Source: Coemansia sp. RSA 922 (taxonomy: Eukaryota > Kickxellomycota > Kickxellomycetes > Kickxellales > Kickxellaceae). From it: a stretch of DNA of 24,957 bases. The notes under the pieces are model-generated. The model did not search any database, was not told the DNA's origin, and saw nothing but the letters and a program-made list of their open reading frames with translations. This document shows, one piece after another, positions 8,601 through 17,595 of the stretch. The stretch spans positions 1 to 24,957 of the forward strand of contig JANBQS010000239.1 in assembly GCA_027577415.1 (NCBI GenBank), written 5' to 3'. Numbering within the stretch: the stretch's first letter is position 1; each line of letters opens with the position of its first letter. Position numbers and translations under genes: made by a program.

Positions 8601-10017
8601 CGTTCCGCTGTTTTGCTTGGTGTCCCATGTGATAAAATTCATTTTTGATCCATTAAATAAGCAGTTTGACAAGTTGGACATGGAAGAGAGTAAAGACTAC
8701 GAGCATAGCAAGAGCTTGGTCGATAATGGAGCTCAGATGATCCGTCTCTTTGGAGTAGAGCCTTACTTTACAAACAAGTATATTAAGAGTGCCGAGAACA
8801 AAACTCGCTTGGCCATGGTCTGGTCAGCATATGGCGATCTAAAAATTCTAGTATCGTCAGCTACTAAAACTGCACTGCATTCGATACTACTCTATGTCTA
8901 TATTGCATTGTCAAAGGTTGGGCTCTACACGATAAGGGCAGGCGATGTTGCTGAGTTTCGCGAGAACTGTAGGTCAATGGGTTGGAGGGTAGAAACTATT
9001 TCCTCATTGTCCACAAAAACTTTAGAGCTACTAGCAAAGATTAATGAGTTCCGCAATCTGGCTGAGCGTGATCCAGAAGCACCATATGTAATTGATAGCT
9101 GTCGTCCATCTGCACAATGGCCACCCCATGGCAAAATTGAGTTCCGTGATTATAGCATGAAGTACGGCGCAGATCTAGGCTATGCTCTGAAGAACGTCAA
9201 CCTAACCATTAATCCAGGAGAGAAGATTGGCATTGTTGGGCGGACTGGTGCTGGAAAGTCTTCTCTAGCCAAGGTCCTGTTTAGATTAGTTCATGTGAAC
9301 ACCAGCGGTTCCATTTTGATAGATGGACAGGATATTTCTGAATTTGGCGTCGGTGACTACAGACCACGACTGGGCATGATTCCTCAGGAGTCGACTATGC
9401 TTGACGGTTCAATCAGACACAATTTGGATCCACTGAATCAGTTTGACATTGAAAAAATGTGGGCAGCATTGATAAAGTGCAACATGGCTAATGTTGTTTC
9501 ACCTAAGCATGCTTCAGGTACCTATCACGATGAAGAGGTAGATGATAATAGTGAAGAGGGACGTAAGAGGAAGCAATGGAATCAAGCTGGCTGGATGAAG
9601 CGAGTGTTGCTATTTATTCTAAAGAAAGTGCCAAAACCAGTGGATACATCGCAATTTACTTTCCCTCATGGATTGGATAGAACGGCGAACTGGTGCTTTG
9701 GAGGCGCTAGCAGTGGTCAACAACAACTATTCAGTATATGTCGTGTAATTATGCGCAAGCGCAGGATTATTGTGCTTGATGAAGCCACGGCCAATGTTGA
9801 TTTGGAGACAGACAAGTCCGTTCAAGAGCTGATTCGCAAGGAGTTGAGCGACTGCACAGTACTGACCATTGCTCATCGCTTAGACACTATTATGAATAGT
9901 GATCGCATTATCGTCATGGACAAGGGCACCATTGCCGAAATTGGCACGCCACAAGAACTATTGGCAAAGGACGGGATGTTTGCACAACTAGTCAAGACCA
10001 GCGACTTTGGCCAGTAA
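5605..10017 (+). CDS. Full-length ABCC (MRP-type) ABC transporter
   Basis: An uninterrupted frame of 1470 residues. An N-terminal hydrophobic region (about 60-160, possible TMD0) is followed by TMD1 (about 230-545) and NBD1 (about 563-775): Walker A GKTGAGKSS at 599-607, signature NISGGQ at 688-693 and Walker B IYFLDD at 709-714. TMD2 is about 835-1150. NBD2 (about 1176-1465) has Walker A GRTGAGKSS at 1212-1220, Q-loop Gln1261, signature-region ASSGQQQL at 1368-1375, Walker B with Asp1392-Glu1393 and H-loop His1424. The NBD1 Asp714 in place of Glu and the DEATANVD of NBD2 are typical of ABCC exporters, which move organic anions, glutathione conjugates or peptides across the vacuolar or plasma membrane; the substrate cannot be told. 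NBD1 has Asn748 at the H-loop position, and NBD2 carries an extra charged segment of about 50 residues (1300-1350). The first 57 codons may contain an unspliced in-frame intron starting at GTAAGA, 5647. Sampled GC is about 40%, lower than in MOT1. Confidence 0.96.
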   Translation: MWTHFLVKMACPLLVRKIVCSSLDFFVRSISWSSSCLLCFSMIIQEYFSFATSVLQRSALPVADAAVAAMSLYAVLRNKTPLSKWFGNTSSLLACATLAALAVNSSVTWSCILFYFAVLLSPVLSASAANYIWFQAFHLLGVYRALNGSSEAWSRAVSALLHGVLVLTNLDAPSKALLHQVFQQCTYAQERYLHKLQKLRQVTLNDLWPLPERFKLRTAYGELKFNKNESYFVIRAIFRMMWRPMIPVYTVGLLLQFLPLLRIKLNSSIMHNVDDLSNYSMYMIVADVARIMIVQLLNNQQNIAQQYIKNEMSRAQNAFNIEMFRMPLQRLGLTKKSSDLMYPSYFIEPLIELPEEVERLLSSLFSLAMSGWMLYNHIGYYVIIAIILPHLLKLVYLGLGLLLGDEYEWRGYQGQSNIRLDIEDIAKGIKSIKIFAWEKMFPNMSFRPSYTSKKKLPWYASIVRLIWTLLNVFESLVNKLSALAAIYAYSTSAIANVSMSNANILEIDSLIHHIQGDMNSIRYMLSGLKSISENNVKAENALKGDYLNSLPHSDNTSEVGPLVEMNNCSFTWRRGDYARKVLSDVSLSASAGDLVAIVGKTGAGKSSLLLAMCSEVEMTQGTGRLVGKIACLEQQPWIMNDTLRANILFGREYDEEYYWKVLSACGLTDDLEMWPKSDMTIIGENGMNISGGQRARLALARTVYSKADIYFLDDPLSAVDAIVKRHILDNIILSTGLLGDKLRFVTTNADNILPLCNQIATVDNGRVLVKVQTPQVHTTFEFKAQTKPIQKDVGNGSKELQATPASEGKHIVSTTDESNDLIASTSDTSKPPKQWSHWSNALYAIRICGFPVVATIIMTVLFDKISALVLDMYKLDVLRANSNPSTTDSSAILAYIGVTALSHLSSTLMWRIQLHIKSALINDKFEQKVGNHLIRGLLFAPLSYFESKRVSDIRSEHSTAIYTFTSSAYYYLSYSCGDAISALLLIYRIAKSSPWLLACVPLFCLVSHVIKFIFDPLNKQFDKLDMEESKDYEHSKSLVDNGAQMIRLFGVEPYFTNKYIKSAENKTRLAMVWSAYGDLKILVSSATKTALHSILLYVYIALSKVGLYTIRAGDVAEFRENCRSMGWRVETISSLSTKTLELLAKINEFRNLAERDPEAPYVIDSCRPSAQWPPHGKIEFRDYSMKYGADLGYALKNVNLTINPGEKIGIVGRTGAGKSSLAKVLFRLVHVNTSGSILIDGQDISEFGVGDYRPRLGMIPQESTMLDGSIRHNLDPLNQFDIEKMWAALIKCNMANVVSPKHASGTYHDEEVDDNSEEGRKRKQWNQAGWMKRVLLFILKKVPKPVDTSQFTFPHGLDRTANWCFGGASSGQQQLFSICRVIMRKRRIIVLDEATANVDLETDKSVQELIRKELSDCTVLTIAHRLDTIMNSDRIIVMDKGTIAEIGTPQELLAKDGMFAQLVKTSDFGQ
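5647..5772 (+). other. Possible in-frame intron near the ABCC start
   Basis: GTAAGA at 5647-5652 is a good donor after CCGCTGCTG. The following stretch is T-rich and reads as odd, low-confidence protein. Two acceptors keep the frame: ATCCAG ending at 5739 (93-base intron) and TTGCAG ending at 5772 (126 bases). Removing either leaves the rest of the transporter unchanged. No strong branch-point consensus is seen, so this is tentative. Confidence 0.35.
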
Positions 10018-11103
10018 GTAAGGACGACATCGCCAAAGTAGGTTATTTATTAGCACATTTTGTTTTATAGTTAACAACGTGCCTACTTAGAAGAACTGTT
10101 GGAAGAATTGACAACTCGACTGAGTAACAGGCACATGTAATTTAATGTGACTACTGCCATCTATTGTTAGAGCGGATCAGTGAGCCAGATCTGCTGTTCC
10201 TTTACTATTACGCACGGACATGGAAAAAAAATGCTTGCTTTCCAGACAATGCGCAATGTGGGAAAGTGCCTGAAATAGCATTTAGGCTGCATGCAGCACA
10301 TATATCAGTCCGGCCAAAAAAAAAACGTAAACAATCATAAGCTGGGGATTACGGCTTTTCTACTGGAAGCGTTGCCCAAACAGGAGACCGGTTCTCTAAG
10401 AGGAAAGAGGGGAAGCCAAGGTGTCCACAACAGGGGCTCTGAGCGTATTCCTGCTTTTCTGTCTTTAGGCTTTTTTATATTTTGGCATTTCGCGAGCATT
10501 TCTTTTTTTCACAACTCTATTTTCTTTGTTCAGCATTCGCCGCATCCCGACGCAAAAAGTACCTTTGTTTCCTTAACTCGGTTGGGTTTCATCGTTTATC
10601 CCAGGAGTACGGCGCACGGAACAGGCACTGTGTTGCCAAGCTGTAGAGCAGCAGACGCCGCTTCTAACTTGGCTGACCTTGACGTCCTTTCCCGCGACAA
10701 CAGCGTGTTTCCCATTTAGTAGGTAAGTCAGGCCTAACTCTCGAAGGGCCGAGAAAGCCAAAGTTGTCTTTGTGCGATGCTTCAGGCTCAAGGCACAAGC
10801 TCCGCCACGTGTTTTCTCCCAGCTAAAAATAACGGCTGCGAATAAAAGTCCCATGGCAACCTTTGTTGCCTCTCTTGTGTGCGCTTGTTGTCTTCTTTTT
10901 TCTTTTCTTTTCTGGGAGTCTCGTACTCTTTTCGTATACCAGTCGTATTTGGGCTCACTTTATATTATTACCACGGTCGCAATTCGAAATCACAACAAAC
11001 ACTTATTCCCCGACTTTGCAATTTGATAGGAACCTTTATTTTTTTTAAGTGCGAGCGCCAGTTGCAACCTACACTTCCAAACGTTATACAGTTTTCTAGA
11101 GCC
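10018..11103. promoter_or_regulatory. Intergenic region and 5' UTR between ABCC and RhoGAP genes
   Basis: 1086 bases without a supported protein gene. Seen here: an E-box CACGTG at 10806-10811, AATAAAAG (TATA-like) at 10841-10848, pyrimidine-rich tracts near 10495-10510 and 10890-10912, and a strong donor/acceptor pair consistent with a 5' UTR intron (10723-11099). From about 10561 to the donor at 10723 there is no ATG. The 142-codon open frame at 10291-10719 has no family signature and is treated as chance. Confidence 0.5.
10723..11099 (+). other. Probable 5' UTR intron of the RhoGAP gene
   Basis: The donor AG|GTAAGT at 10723-10728 is a perfect consensus. The acceptor TTTTCTAG ends at 11099, four bases before the ATG at 11104. 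The intron (377 bases) would remove upstream ATGs at about 10776 and 10853. The 160 bases before the donor lack any ATG, as expected for a leader exon. The frame of the ATG reads back through the junction without meeting a start codon, so the exon is non-coding in that frame. Confidence 0.5.
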
Positions 11104-14100
11104 ATGGACGCAGCAGAGGGGCGGCCAGACAGTGGTCATCGTCAGAGAAGTCCTGGTGGCAGCTTGAGGAGCGGTAGCACCAGCAGCCACAGCAGCACAA
11201 ACAGCGAGCGCTACCACTTGGCATCGGCAGACGTCTCGCCAGAGTCGGAGATGCACGCCTACTATACTGATGGGCAGCCCGACACACGGCATGTATCCGA
11301 GAATATCGGTAGTAAGGCGCAGTTGGCGAGGCCAGCTGTACTGCAAAAGGGCGCATTTAATCTGGGGCACCAACACTACGGCTCAACCACCACAGTCTCG
11401 CCGAGTTCTATTGGTAGACACATTCAGTCTGCCAATAGCGGGCATCAGCATTCAGATGTGCACAGTGGTCTTAGGCGCAACGTCTTGCCCCAGCCGCATC
11501 AGGGGCTCAACGCAGTACCGCAAACCGTGACAGCCACAATGGTAGATCCCTCGGCAATAGCAGAAACGTCGAGTACTGGAAGGCCCTATTCTGGGCATGC
11601 GTCCTTGTCAGATGGCCCTGCGCGGGTGCATACTCGCCACTTTAGCTCCAGCAATTACGATATCGAGTACAGCTCGCGCCAGTCACATCAACCGCCGCAG
11701 CCAACACTTGCAGCATTGGCGTTGGCTGACAGCCGCGGGCACTTGGATTCGGGGCTGGGCTATTACCAGCCGCACCGTGTACGAACCGACTTTGGGCATG
11801 GGCAGGGATTCCGCTCGGAGCCAGCATCCGGAGCTGGGTCGCCCACGAGCCGTGCCCCCGACAGCCACTCATTTGTTGGACGCGAGGCCATCTCGGCTGA
11901 CAATACGGTAGCGATAAACTACAGCACCAGGACGCCACCGAGTGCTTCAGCCTTGGGCGTCATGTTTTCGGCGCCAATGGCACTGCGCAGCAGCAACAAC
12001 GACAGCAGAGGCATGGACCGCGATTTTTCAGCCGCCACTGCGAGCGAGGCGAAGCTGCGAGGAATGCGCCACGCAGGGTCCACCACCTCCAGGTCGCCAG
12101 CACTGAGCGATGTTCTCCACGGCGGTGACAAATACGCCCAGCACTTTCAGCAGCACCGCTCGGGGTTCTCGTCAGCGTCATCGCCCCAGATACCTGATGG
12201 CGGCAGAGGATTCTATTCCGGCGACGACTCTAGCCAGACGGGTGCATCGCGCAGCCAGCTGTCAGTACTTCCGGAGAATAGCAGTCTCAAGAGCTTCCAT
12301 GACGACCGAGGCAGCGAGAACAATCGGCATATGGCGCAGAGCAGCACGGAATTTGCGCCTCATGCATCGTCGTCCCCATCCATATCGGCTGCTGCTGCCT
12401 CGCTGACTGCCGTCTCTTCCTTTTCCTTCCGAAACAGCCAGACCCAGCTCGCCTCGTCTCATCCTCTCCCATTGCAATCATCTTACGGCTCTCACTCCAA
12501 TAATCGACACTCGACGGCAACCGCGACGACGGCGACAAACCGGGACAGCATGTTTCTGCGACTCAAAGAGAAGATGAAGTCATTTAAGCCGCGATCGCGA
12601 CCTCAGAGTGACAACTTTGCTGACCGACGCTCGGCTGTGGGAGCTCCTTTGCACGGGATTGGCTCTCAGCCGTTGCCTACGAGCATCATGGGCTCGCCGT
12701 CCTTCAACAAGGTAAATCGAGGAAACAGTAAGTATCACCTCCTCTCCGTTTATTTGTTGCTACCTGTTCTACTCTCGGTCTGAGAGGCGAGTGGGTGAGT
12801 GAATGAGAGATACTTGCATACTCAAGAGCTAGTGTGAAGGATTTTTGAGCTCAATGACAGGAGCCGATCGTCATGTGGATTGATTGTTTTTTTATTTATT
12901 CGACCCAGAGCTATTTTTATCCTGGCACTTGTACCCACTCATTCACACACGCCCACGCCTCTCATCTATTTGGCACAAGCAGCGCAGTTCTTACTTGATC
13001 TCCTAGTAAACCTGTCGACTGCGGCGGCAATGGCTTGTTTTTTTTACTACGTTTAATGCAGTTGTTTTGCGAGCATCGCCCACCTGACCCCATTGGCTAA
13101 TATTAATGACATGCTGACAACATTTGCATGTATCCTATTTAGGTACGAGTTCTGAGACGCAACTGTTTGGCATGTCACTGTCGAGTGCTGTCAAAGTTGC
13201 CGGCGTGCACGTGGGAAGCGTGGCTGAGAGCGGTGAAGCATGCGTCGTTCCGACTGTGGTAGCCGTATGTGGCCGCCACTTGTGCGACCAGGGTCAGCAA
13301 ACGCAAGGCATATTTCGGGTCAATGGGTCGATGAAGCGTGTGCAGTTGCTTCAGGACGAGTTTTGCGAGCGGCCGCTGTATGGTCGACAGGTCGAGTGGT
13401 CCAGGTACACTCTGCACGACGCGGCAACCATCCTGCGCCGATACCTAATATCGCTGCCCGAGTCGGTGATTTCGGCTGCACACTACAACGCCTTTCTAGA
13501 TAAATTGGCCGAGTCGCTTTCTGACTCTGAAAAGGCCCACGACTACTCCTTACTTATTGGCCGGCTGACGCCTGAATCCCGCCACACACTGCTGTACATG
13601 CTGGAACTACTCTCTGTTTTTGCTCGGCCAGACAACTGCGCACGCACGCTAATGAACGCTTCAAACTTGGCTGCTGTTTTGCAACCTTGCTTGCTCGTGC
13701 ATCCGGGGCACGTCGCCAATCCACACGAATATAGCAAGGCAAAGGATGTTGTCGAGTTCCTCATTGCGCACGCGTCTGAGCTGCACACAACTAGCAGCGC
13801 GAGCGCAGTATCTCGGCATGCCCGGGCAGAACAAAGCGATGACCCGCTGCAGGGTGGCGAGGATTTTCTCGTAGTCGGCCAGGATATGCTGAGTGATAGT
13901 GGGGGCTTTGGCGCTGGCTTGATTATTGCCACTACGAGAGGCGAGCTGAGTTCTGCTAATGGCCACACAAGAGGCATTGCCAGCGACGATGGCACGACGT
14001 TGGGTAATGGTGTTAACGCTGTCTCCAACGCCAGAGCGGAACCTTTGGCATCGCAGTCGCCAGCAGCAGCGCCTTTAGCGCAGACGCAAGACCGCTGGTC

Positions 14101-17100
14101 GTCAGCATTAACGCGAGATAGTGGGCTGACCACGGTACATTCAGCAGACTCAACCATTCCAGCTCCATCTGATAACGCGCACAGCAGCGGAACGGGAGGA
14201 AAGTCGCTCGTGGTAGGCAGTGCTATGTATGTCACTAATGGCAGTGAACCCGGTAGTATGCCTGCGTCTAATTTGTCACTGCAGCAGACCCGCTCTGTCA
14301 CAGGATCCGAAATGGATGGGACTAGGCCGGTGCCTCCGCCAAGAGACGGCTCGCTGGCGACTGTAAATCTAAACATGTCGACGCCTGTACTGGGTGCTGT
14401 GGGTTCGAGTCGCGCTCACACAGTGCGGCCACTGGGGTCGGTTACGGCTCGCCTGTTTGACCCGACAATGGAGCCCCAGCCGAGCGACGATGGCTCACAC
14501 CAAGCGACAGCAAATCTCCAGCAGTTGCGCCTGGCTGACCTATCGGACGAGGGCGACTCTAGCCTCTCGCCAGATATGCCATCGGCGGGATCTCCGTTCA
14601 TGGGCTCATTTACTAGTTGGCCGTCTAACCGCTCTAGCATGGCGCTCAGCAGCGTCCAGTACCAGTACACTCGCTCGCCACTGACACCGCAGCAAATGCA
14701 GCCTCTATCACATGGGAGTATCGTGCCAGCCGGCGAGCGTTCGGACCGCGATATAGGGGGCTCGCCTCGCCCCAGGCGGTCGCAGTCGTTTGCTGCTCCT
14801 GTAAAGTCGACTGAGGAATTCCCAACCACACTTACTGTGCATGCGAGGCTTGAGCCTAAGCGGTCCGAGGAAAAGCTAAGCAGAGACATGATAGATCGGT
14901 CAAGCATAGCATTACAAGCGCGGAGGGGTACTACCGGCGAGCGCCGTGCAGGCTGTATTAACGTAGCGCCAGTATCTACTGACAACACTCAGCCAAAGCC
15001 GCGTCCGCTTCCAACGATACCCGTCGACAATATGGCCAGATCTGCCACGGACGTCCCGATGTCACAAGGGCCAAGCAATCGCTTCCACTCTAGCGGGTTG
15101 CCAGCCAGCAAAACCATGGGCGCTGAACCAACCAGCTCGCCAAACTTGCTTTCCAGTAGCAGCGGTGCGTTCCACCTTTACCCGCAGCCACAGGCAAATC
15201 GGGTGGCGTCCAACACAGCAAAGATTGCGACAAGGTCGCCGATGATGCAGTATAACAGCCACACCCACATGTCGAGACAGGCGCCGCCAGAGTCGCTGGC
15301 ATACGCAACGGCTAACCAACAGGCTCATGGGACAAGACACAATGTGGCTCACTACGGCTCGCTCGATCCCAGTGCCGGCAGAGCGTCCTGGCTTTCAGAT
15401 GAGGTCCCTGAAGAAGAGCTGGAGCGCGAGTTCAAGTCCGCCGCAGCCATGTCTATTACCGCAGGCTCGCCCGCATCCAGCTCCGGCATGCGAGTGGCGG
15501 GGGACTCGCGTATTGCGGTGCCAGCTCAGCAGTCTGTGCCATATCTTATGGACCGGTACTCCGAGGCACAGCAGCACAAGTTGCATCCGATCGGTCGCGC
15601 CGACCCAATGCCAATAATGGCCCGTCAGCAGCCACCGGCGATCCTGAGCTCTGAGCAGGGAAAGCACAGCAAGCAGCAGCAGCAAAAGAATGCGGGCAGT
15701 GGAGACAAGGCCGGCATGTCGCGACTGAAGAACATTTTCCGGATCAAGCACAACAGTAGTGTCGAAGAGCCGGAGCGGTCAGTCATCAGAAACTTGGCAC
15801 CGGTGTCGTCGTCAGATATGTCGGCTGGTGCGTGGCGCCACCAATATCAGGGGTCGGCGCATAGTCCTAGCCTTACTTCGAGGTCAGAGGTGGAGTCCGT
15901 ATCACGGCCCTTCCACCAGACTACGTCGGCAGCTTCACGGACTGGTGGCAGCGCATATGGCAGCTCGCTTGGAGGAGGGACATCGACTCCAATTGGAGCG
16001 GCCTTACAGCACAGCGCTGGCGCGTCTATTCGCGACCACAGCGCCAGCAACTCTTTCGAGGCAGCGAATCGCATCCAAGTGGCAGTTCCTGCGGGCCATC
16101 TGTCTATTGTCTACCCAGACTCGCCGATGTCAAAGACAGACACGCTGCGGCGAGCCAGCACCGACTCTCTAACCAGACGCGCAAACGGCGGCATCAACTC
16201 GAGCCGTAGTGGGCATGCGTATCTGGTAGACCCTGATCAGGAGCTGGCGGAGGAAGACGAAGAGGCCGAGATGGCTGAGGACTCTGGACTGGTTGATGAC
16301 AGACATTACTCGAGTAGACGAAATGTAGAGGGTGGCTCTTCGTCGTCGCCAGCTTTCCGTGGAGCAAACTTGCATCCTGCCGCGTCAAATTCCACTACGT
16401 TGCATTCGGCCAGCTATGTTCAGCAGCAGCACAAGGTGTACGGCGGGCAGCAGCAACAGCGGGTAGTTTCTGGGACACTTAGTAGCGCGAGCGGCCTTAC
16501 TTCTAGACACTCGTCTAGCCGGCCAATCATGGATAGCAGCATGCGGCATGAGAGCATCAGACTGGAGTCGCCGCTGCACCAACAGTGGCACAACCTTAAT
16601 CAGCAGCAGCAGCCATTCCAGCCATATCATATGCGCGTGCACACGCCATCTGCGCTTGGAGCTGTCCAGACAGCTCCATCATCCGCTCATGGCAGTGGCA
16701 GCAACGTTTTTGATCGAGGCAGTGGGAGCAGTGACGGACGGCGTCTCTATGCGATGCATAGGCTGGCGGGAAGCGAGACGCGGGTTGATGGACAAGTTGG
16801 CGACGGCGCTTATGTATTGCCTAGTATCAGCAACGGGTCGCCTTTATTATCGGGGTTTGAATTTGGCGGTGGTGAGCGGAGTCCGCCAGTATCCCAGCAG
16901 TACATGACTATGCAGGGGCGGGGTAGAAGGCAGTCGACGCGGCGCTCCATTGTCAACGACGGTGACCTCGATGACTCTGTTGATGTCACTGGGAGCGTTG
17001 CTAGTAATAGCCCAAGGCGGTCTCGGTCCTTGCGCAATACCATCACGTCGCTTAGGCGCAAGCTCTCGCGCTCGAGTCGTAGTGGTGCGGCGGCTAACGC

Positions 17101-17167
17101 GCATAACAGTTCTCCGGACATGTCACCAACCGCCATGGACGACAGCATGATTGCTTCTGTGCACTAA
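11104..17167 (+). CDS. Large RhoGAP-domain protein, two coding exons
   Basis: Coding exons 11104-12727 and 13143-17167 join in phase 1 (A|GT gives Ser542) to encode 1882 residues. Exon 1 is Ser/Gly/His/Gln-rich disorder. The RhoGAP domain (about 550-755) begins in exon 2 with FGMSLSSAV. It has the arginine finger Arg600 in GIFRVNGS, ILRRYLISLPESVI, and the C-terminal block ASNLAAVLQPCLL. The order, including VVPTVVAVCGRHL before the finger, resembles the Sac7/Bag7 class, which turns off Rho1-type GTPases controlling actin and cell wall. The remaining 1100 residues are low-complexity with poly-Gln runs. They contain SH3-ligand motifs RPVPPPRD (936-943) and RPLPTIP (1162-1168). Three basic amphipathic segments lie at 483-499, 1400-1411 and 1838-1854. 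The start is the first in-frame ATG. Domain identity is firm; the target GTPase is inferred. Confidence 0.92.
12728..13142 (+). other. Phase-1 intron inside the RhoGAP gene
   Basis: The donor is GTAAGT at 12728-12733 and the acceptor is CCTATTTAG ending at 13142. A branch-like CTGAC lies at 13114-13118, 24 bases before the acceptor AG. At 415 bases it is the longest coding-sequence intron seen here. Without splicing, exon 1 runs to a stop at 12781-12783. With splicing the two long frames become one, and the RhoGAP domain follows directly. Confidence 0.88.
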
Positions 17168-17239
17168 ATTACACCTTTTCACGCCTGTAGATAGACCCAG
17201 TTCTCCAATGTCCAAATATATTTTTTTACTCCTGGTTTA

Positions 17240-17251
17240 TTCCACGCGTTT
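17240..17251. repeat. 12-base direct repeat with MCB box, copy 1
   Basis: TTCCACGCGTTT, repeated exactly at 17402-17413. The ACGCGT core is the MBF (Swi6/Mbp1-type) binding site in fungi. Confidence 0.55.
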
Positions 17252-17358
17252 TGATAGAGCTTAAAATTGGTAGCCAATCAGAGACGCGCTCGTAGCCAAG
17301 TGCAAATCCTTTTTTTGGGGGAGGGCGAGCCACCCCTCTTTTCTAGCCACCAATCTCT

Positions 17359-17366
17359 TATATAAG
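17359..17366 (+). promoter_or_regulatory. TATA box candidate of MOT1
   Basis: TATATAAG, with CCAAT at 17350-17354 directly upstream. It is 230 bases before the ATG, leaving room for a leader with a 92-base intron. Confidence 0.5.
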
Positions 17367-17401
17367 GCGGAGAAGCGCGCCATCACGGAATCATTTTTTT
17401 T

Positions 17402-17413
17402 TTCCACGCGTTT
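17402..17413. repeat. 12-base direct repeat with MCB box, copy 2
   Basis: The second exact copy of TTCCACGCGTTT. It lies 36 bases downstream of the TATA box at 17359-17366, close to where transcription would be expected to begin. Confidence 0.55.
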
Positions 17414-17494
17414 CTCGTTTAATATTTCCAACCCATATTGGTGCACATTCTTGTCTTGATTTCCACTGATTTTCTAATCAGTCATTAGTTTGAG

Positions 17495-17586
17495 GTATGT
17501 ATATTTTTTTAAGTGCTTGTTTTGTTAGGATTTGCGTATGTTCTTTGCTAAATATAATGGCGGTGGTGGTCTTGTATTTTTGTTAG
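17495..17586 (+). other. Possible 5' UTR intron of MOT1
   Basis: Donor GTATGT at 17495-17500, branch-like GCTAAA around 17547-17552, and acceptor TTGTTAG ending at 17586, 9 bases before the ATG. The 92-base segment contains three ATGs out of place before the start codon, which splicing would remove. Confidence 0.4.
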
Positions 17587-17595
17587 TTTGGGTAC

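Larger units (their letters stand above)
17168..17595. promoter_or_regulatory. Promoter region of MOT1 (and 3' UTR of the RhoGAP gene)
   Basis: 428 bases with a dense set of promoter-like motifs. ATTGG at 17266-17270 and CCAATCAG at 17274-17281 form an inverted CCAAT pair separated by TAG. A further CCAAT lies at 17350-17354, and TATATAAG at 17359-17366 is a good TATA box. The 12-base sequence TTCCACGCGTTT occurs twice (17240-17251 and 17402-17413), each copy holding the MluI cell-cycle box ACGCGT. A possible 5' UTR intron (17495-17586) ends 9 bases before the MOT1 ATG. No clear AATAAA for the RhoGAP gene is seen. Confidence 0.6.

Noticed and set aside
10291..10719. 142-codon plus-strand open frame upstream of the RhoGAP gene
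   Set aside because: No recognisable domain, homopolymer-rich (AAAAAAAAA and T runs), and its stop lies just before the 5' UTR intron donor; the next exon cannot continue it in the RhoGAP frame.
13124..13142. ATG at 13124 as the start of a separate RhoGAP gene
   Set aside because: It lies inside the intron, between the branch-like site and the acceptor; splicing in phase 1 gives a continuous protein.
13543..14376. 277-codon open frame on the minus strand
   Set aside because: Antisense of the RhoGAP exon 2; Ser/Leu/Ala-rich complement of a GC-rich coding strand with no domain.
14402..14412. GGTTCGAGTCG, resembling a tRNA B box
   Set aside because: Inside RhoGAP coding sequence, with no A box or acceptor stem in range.
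17495..17528. Shortest possible intron (34 bases) using GTATGT and the first TTAG
   Set aside because: Too short for a spliceosomal intron; the 92-base alternative fits better.
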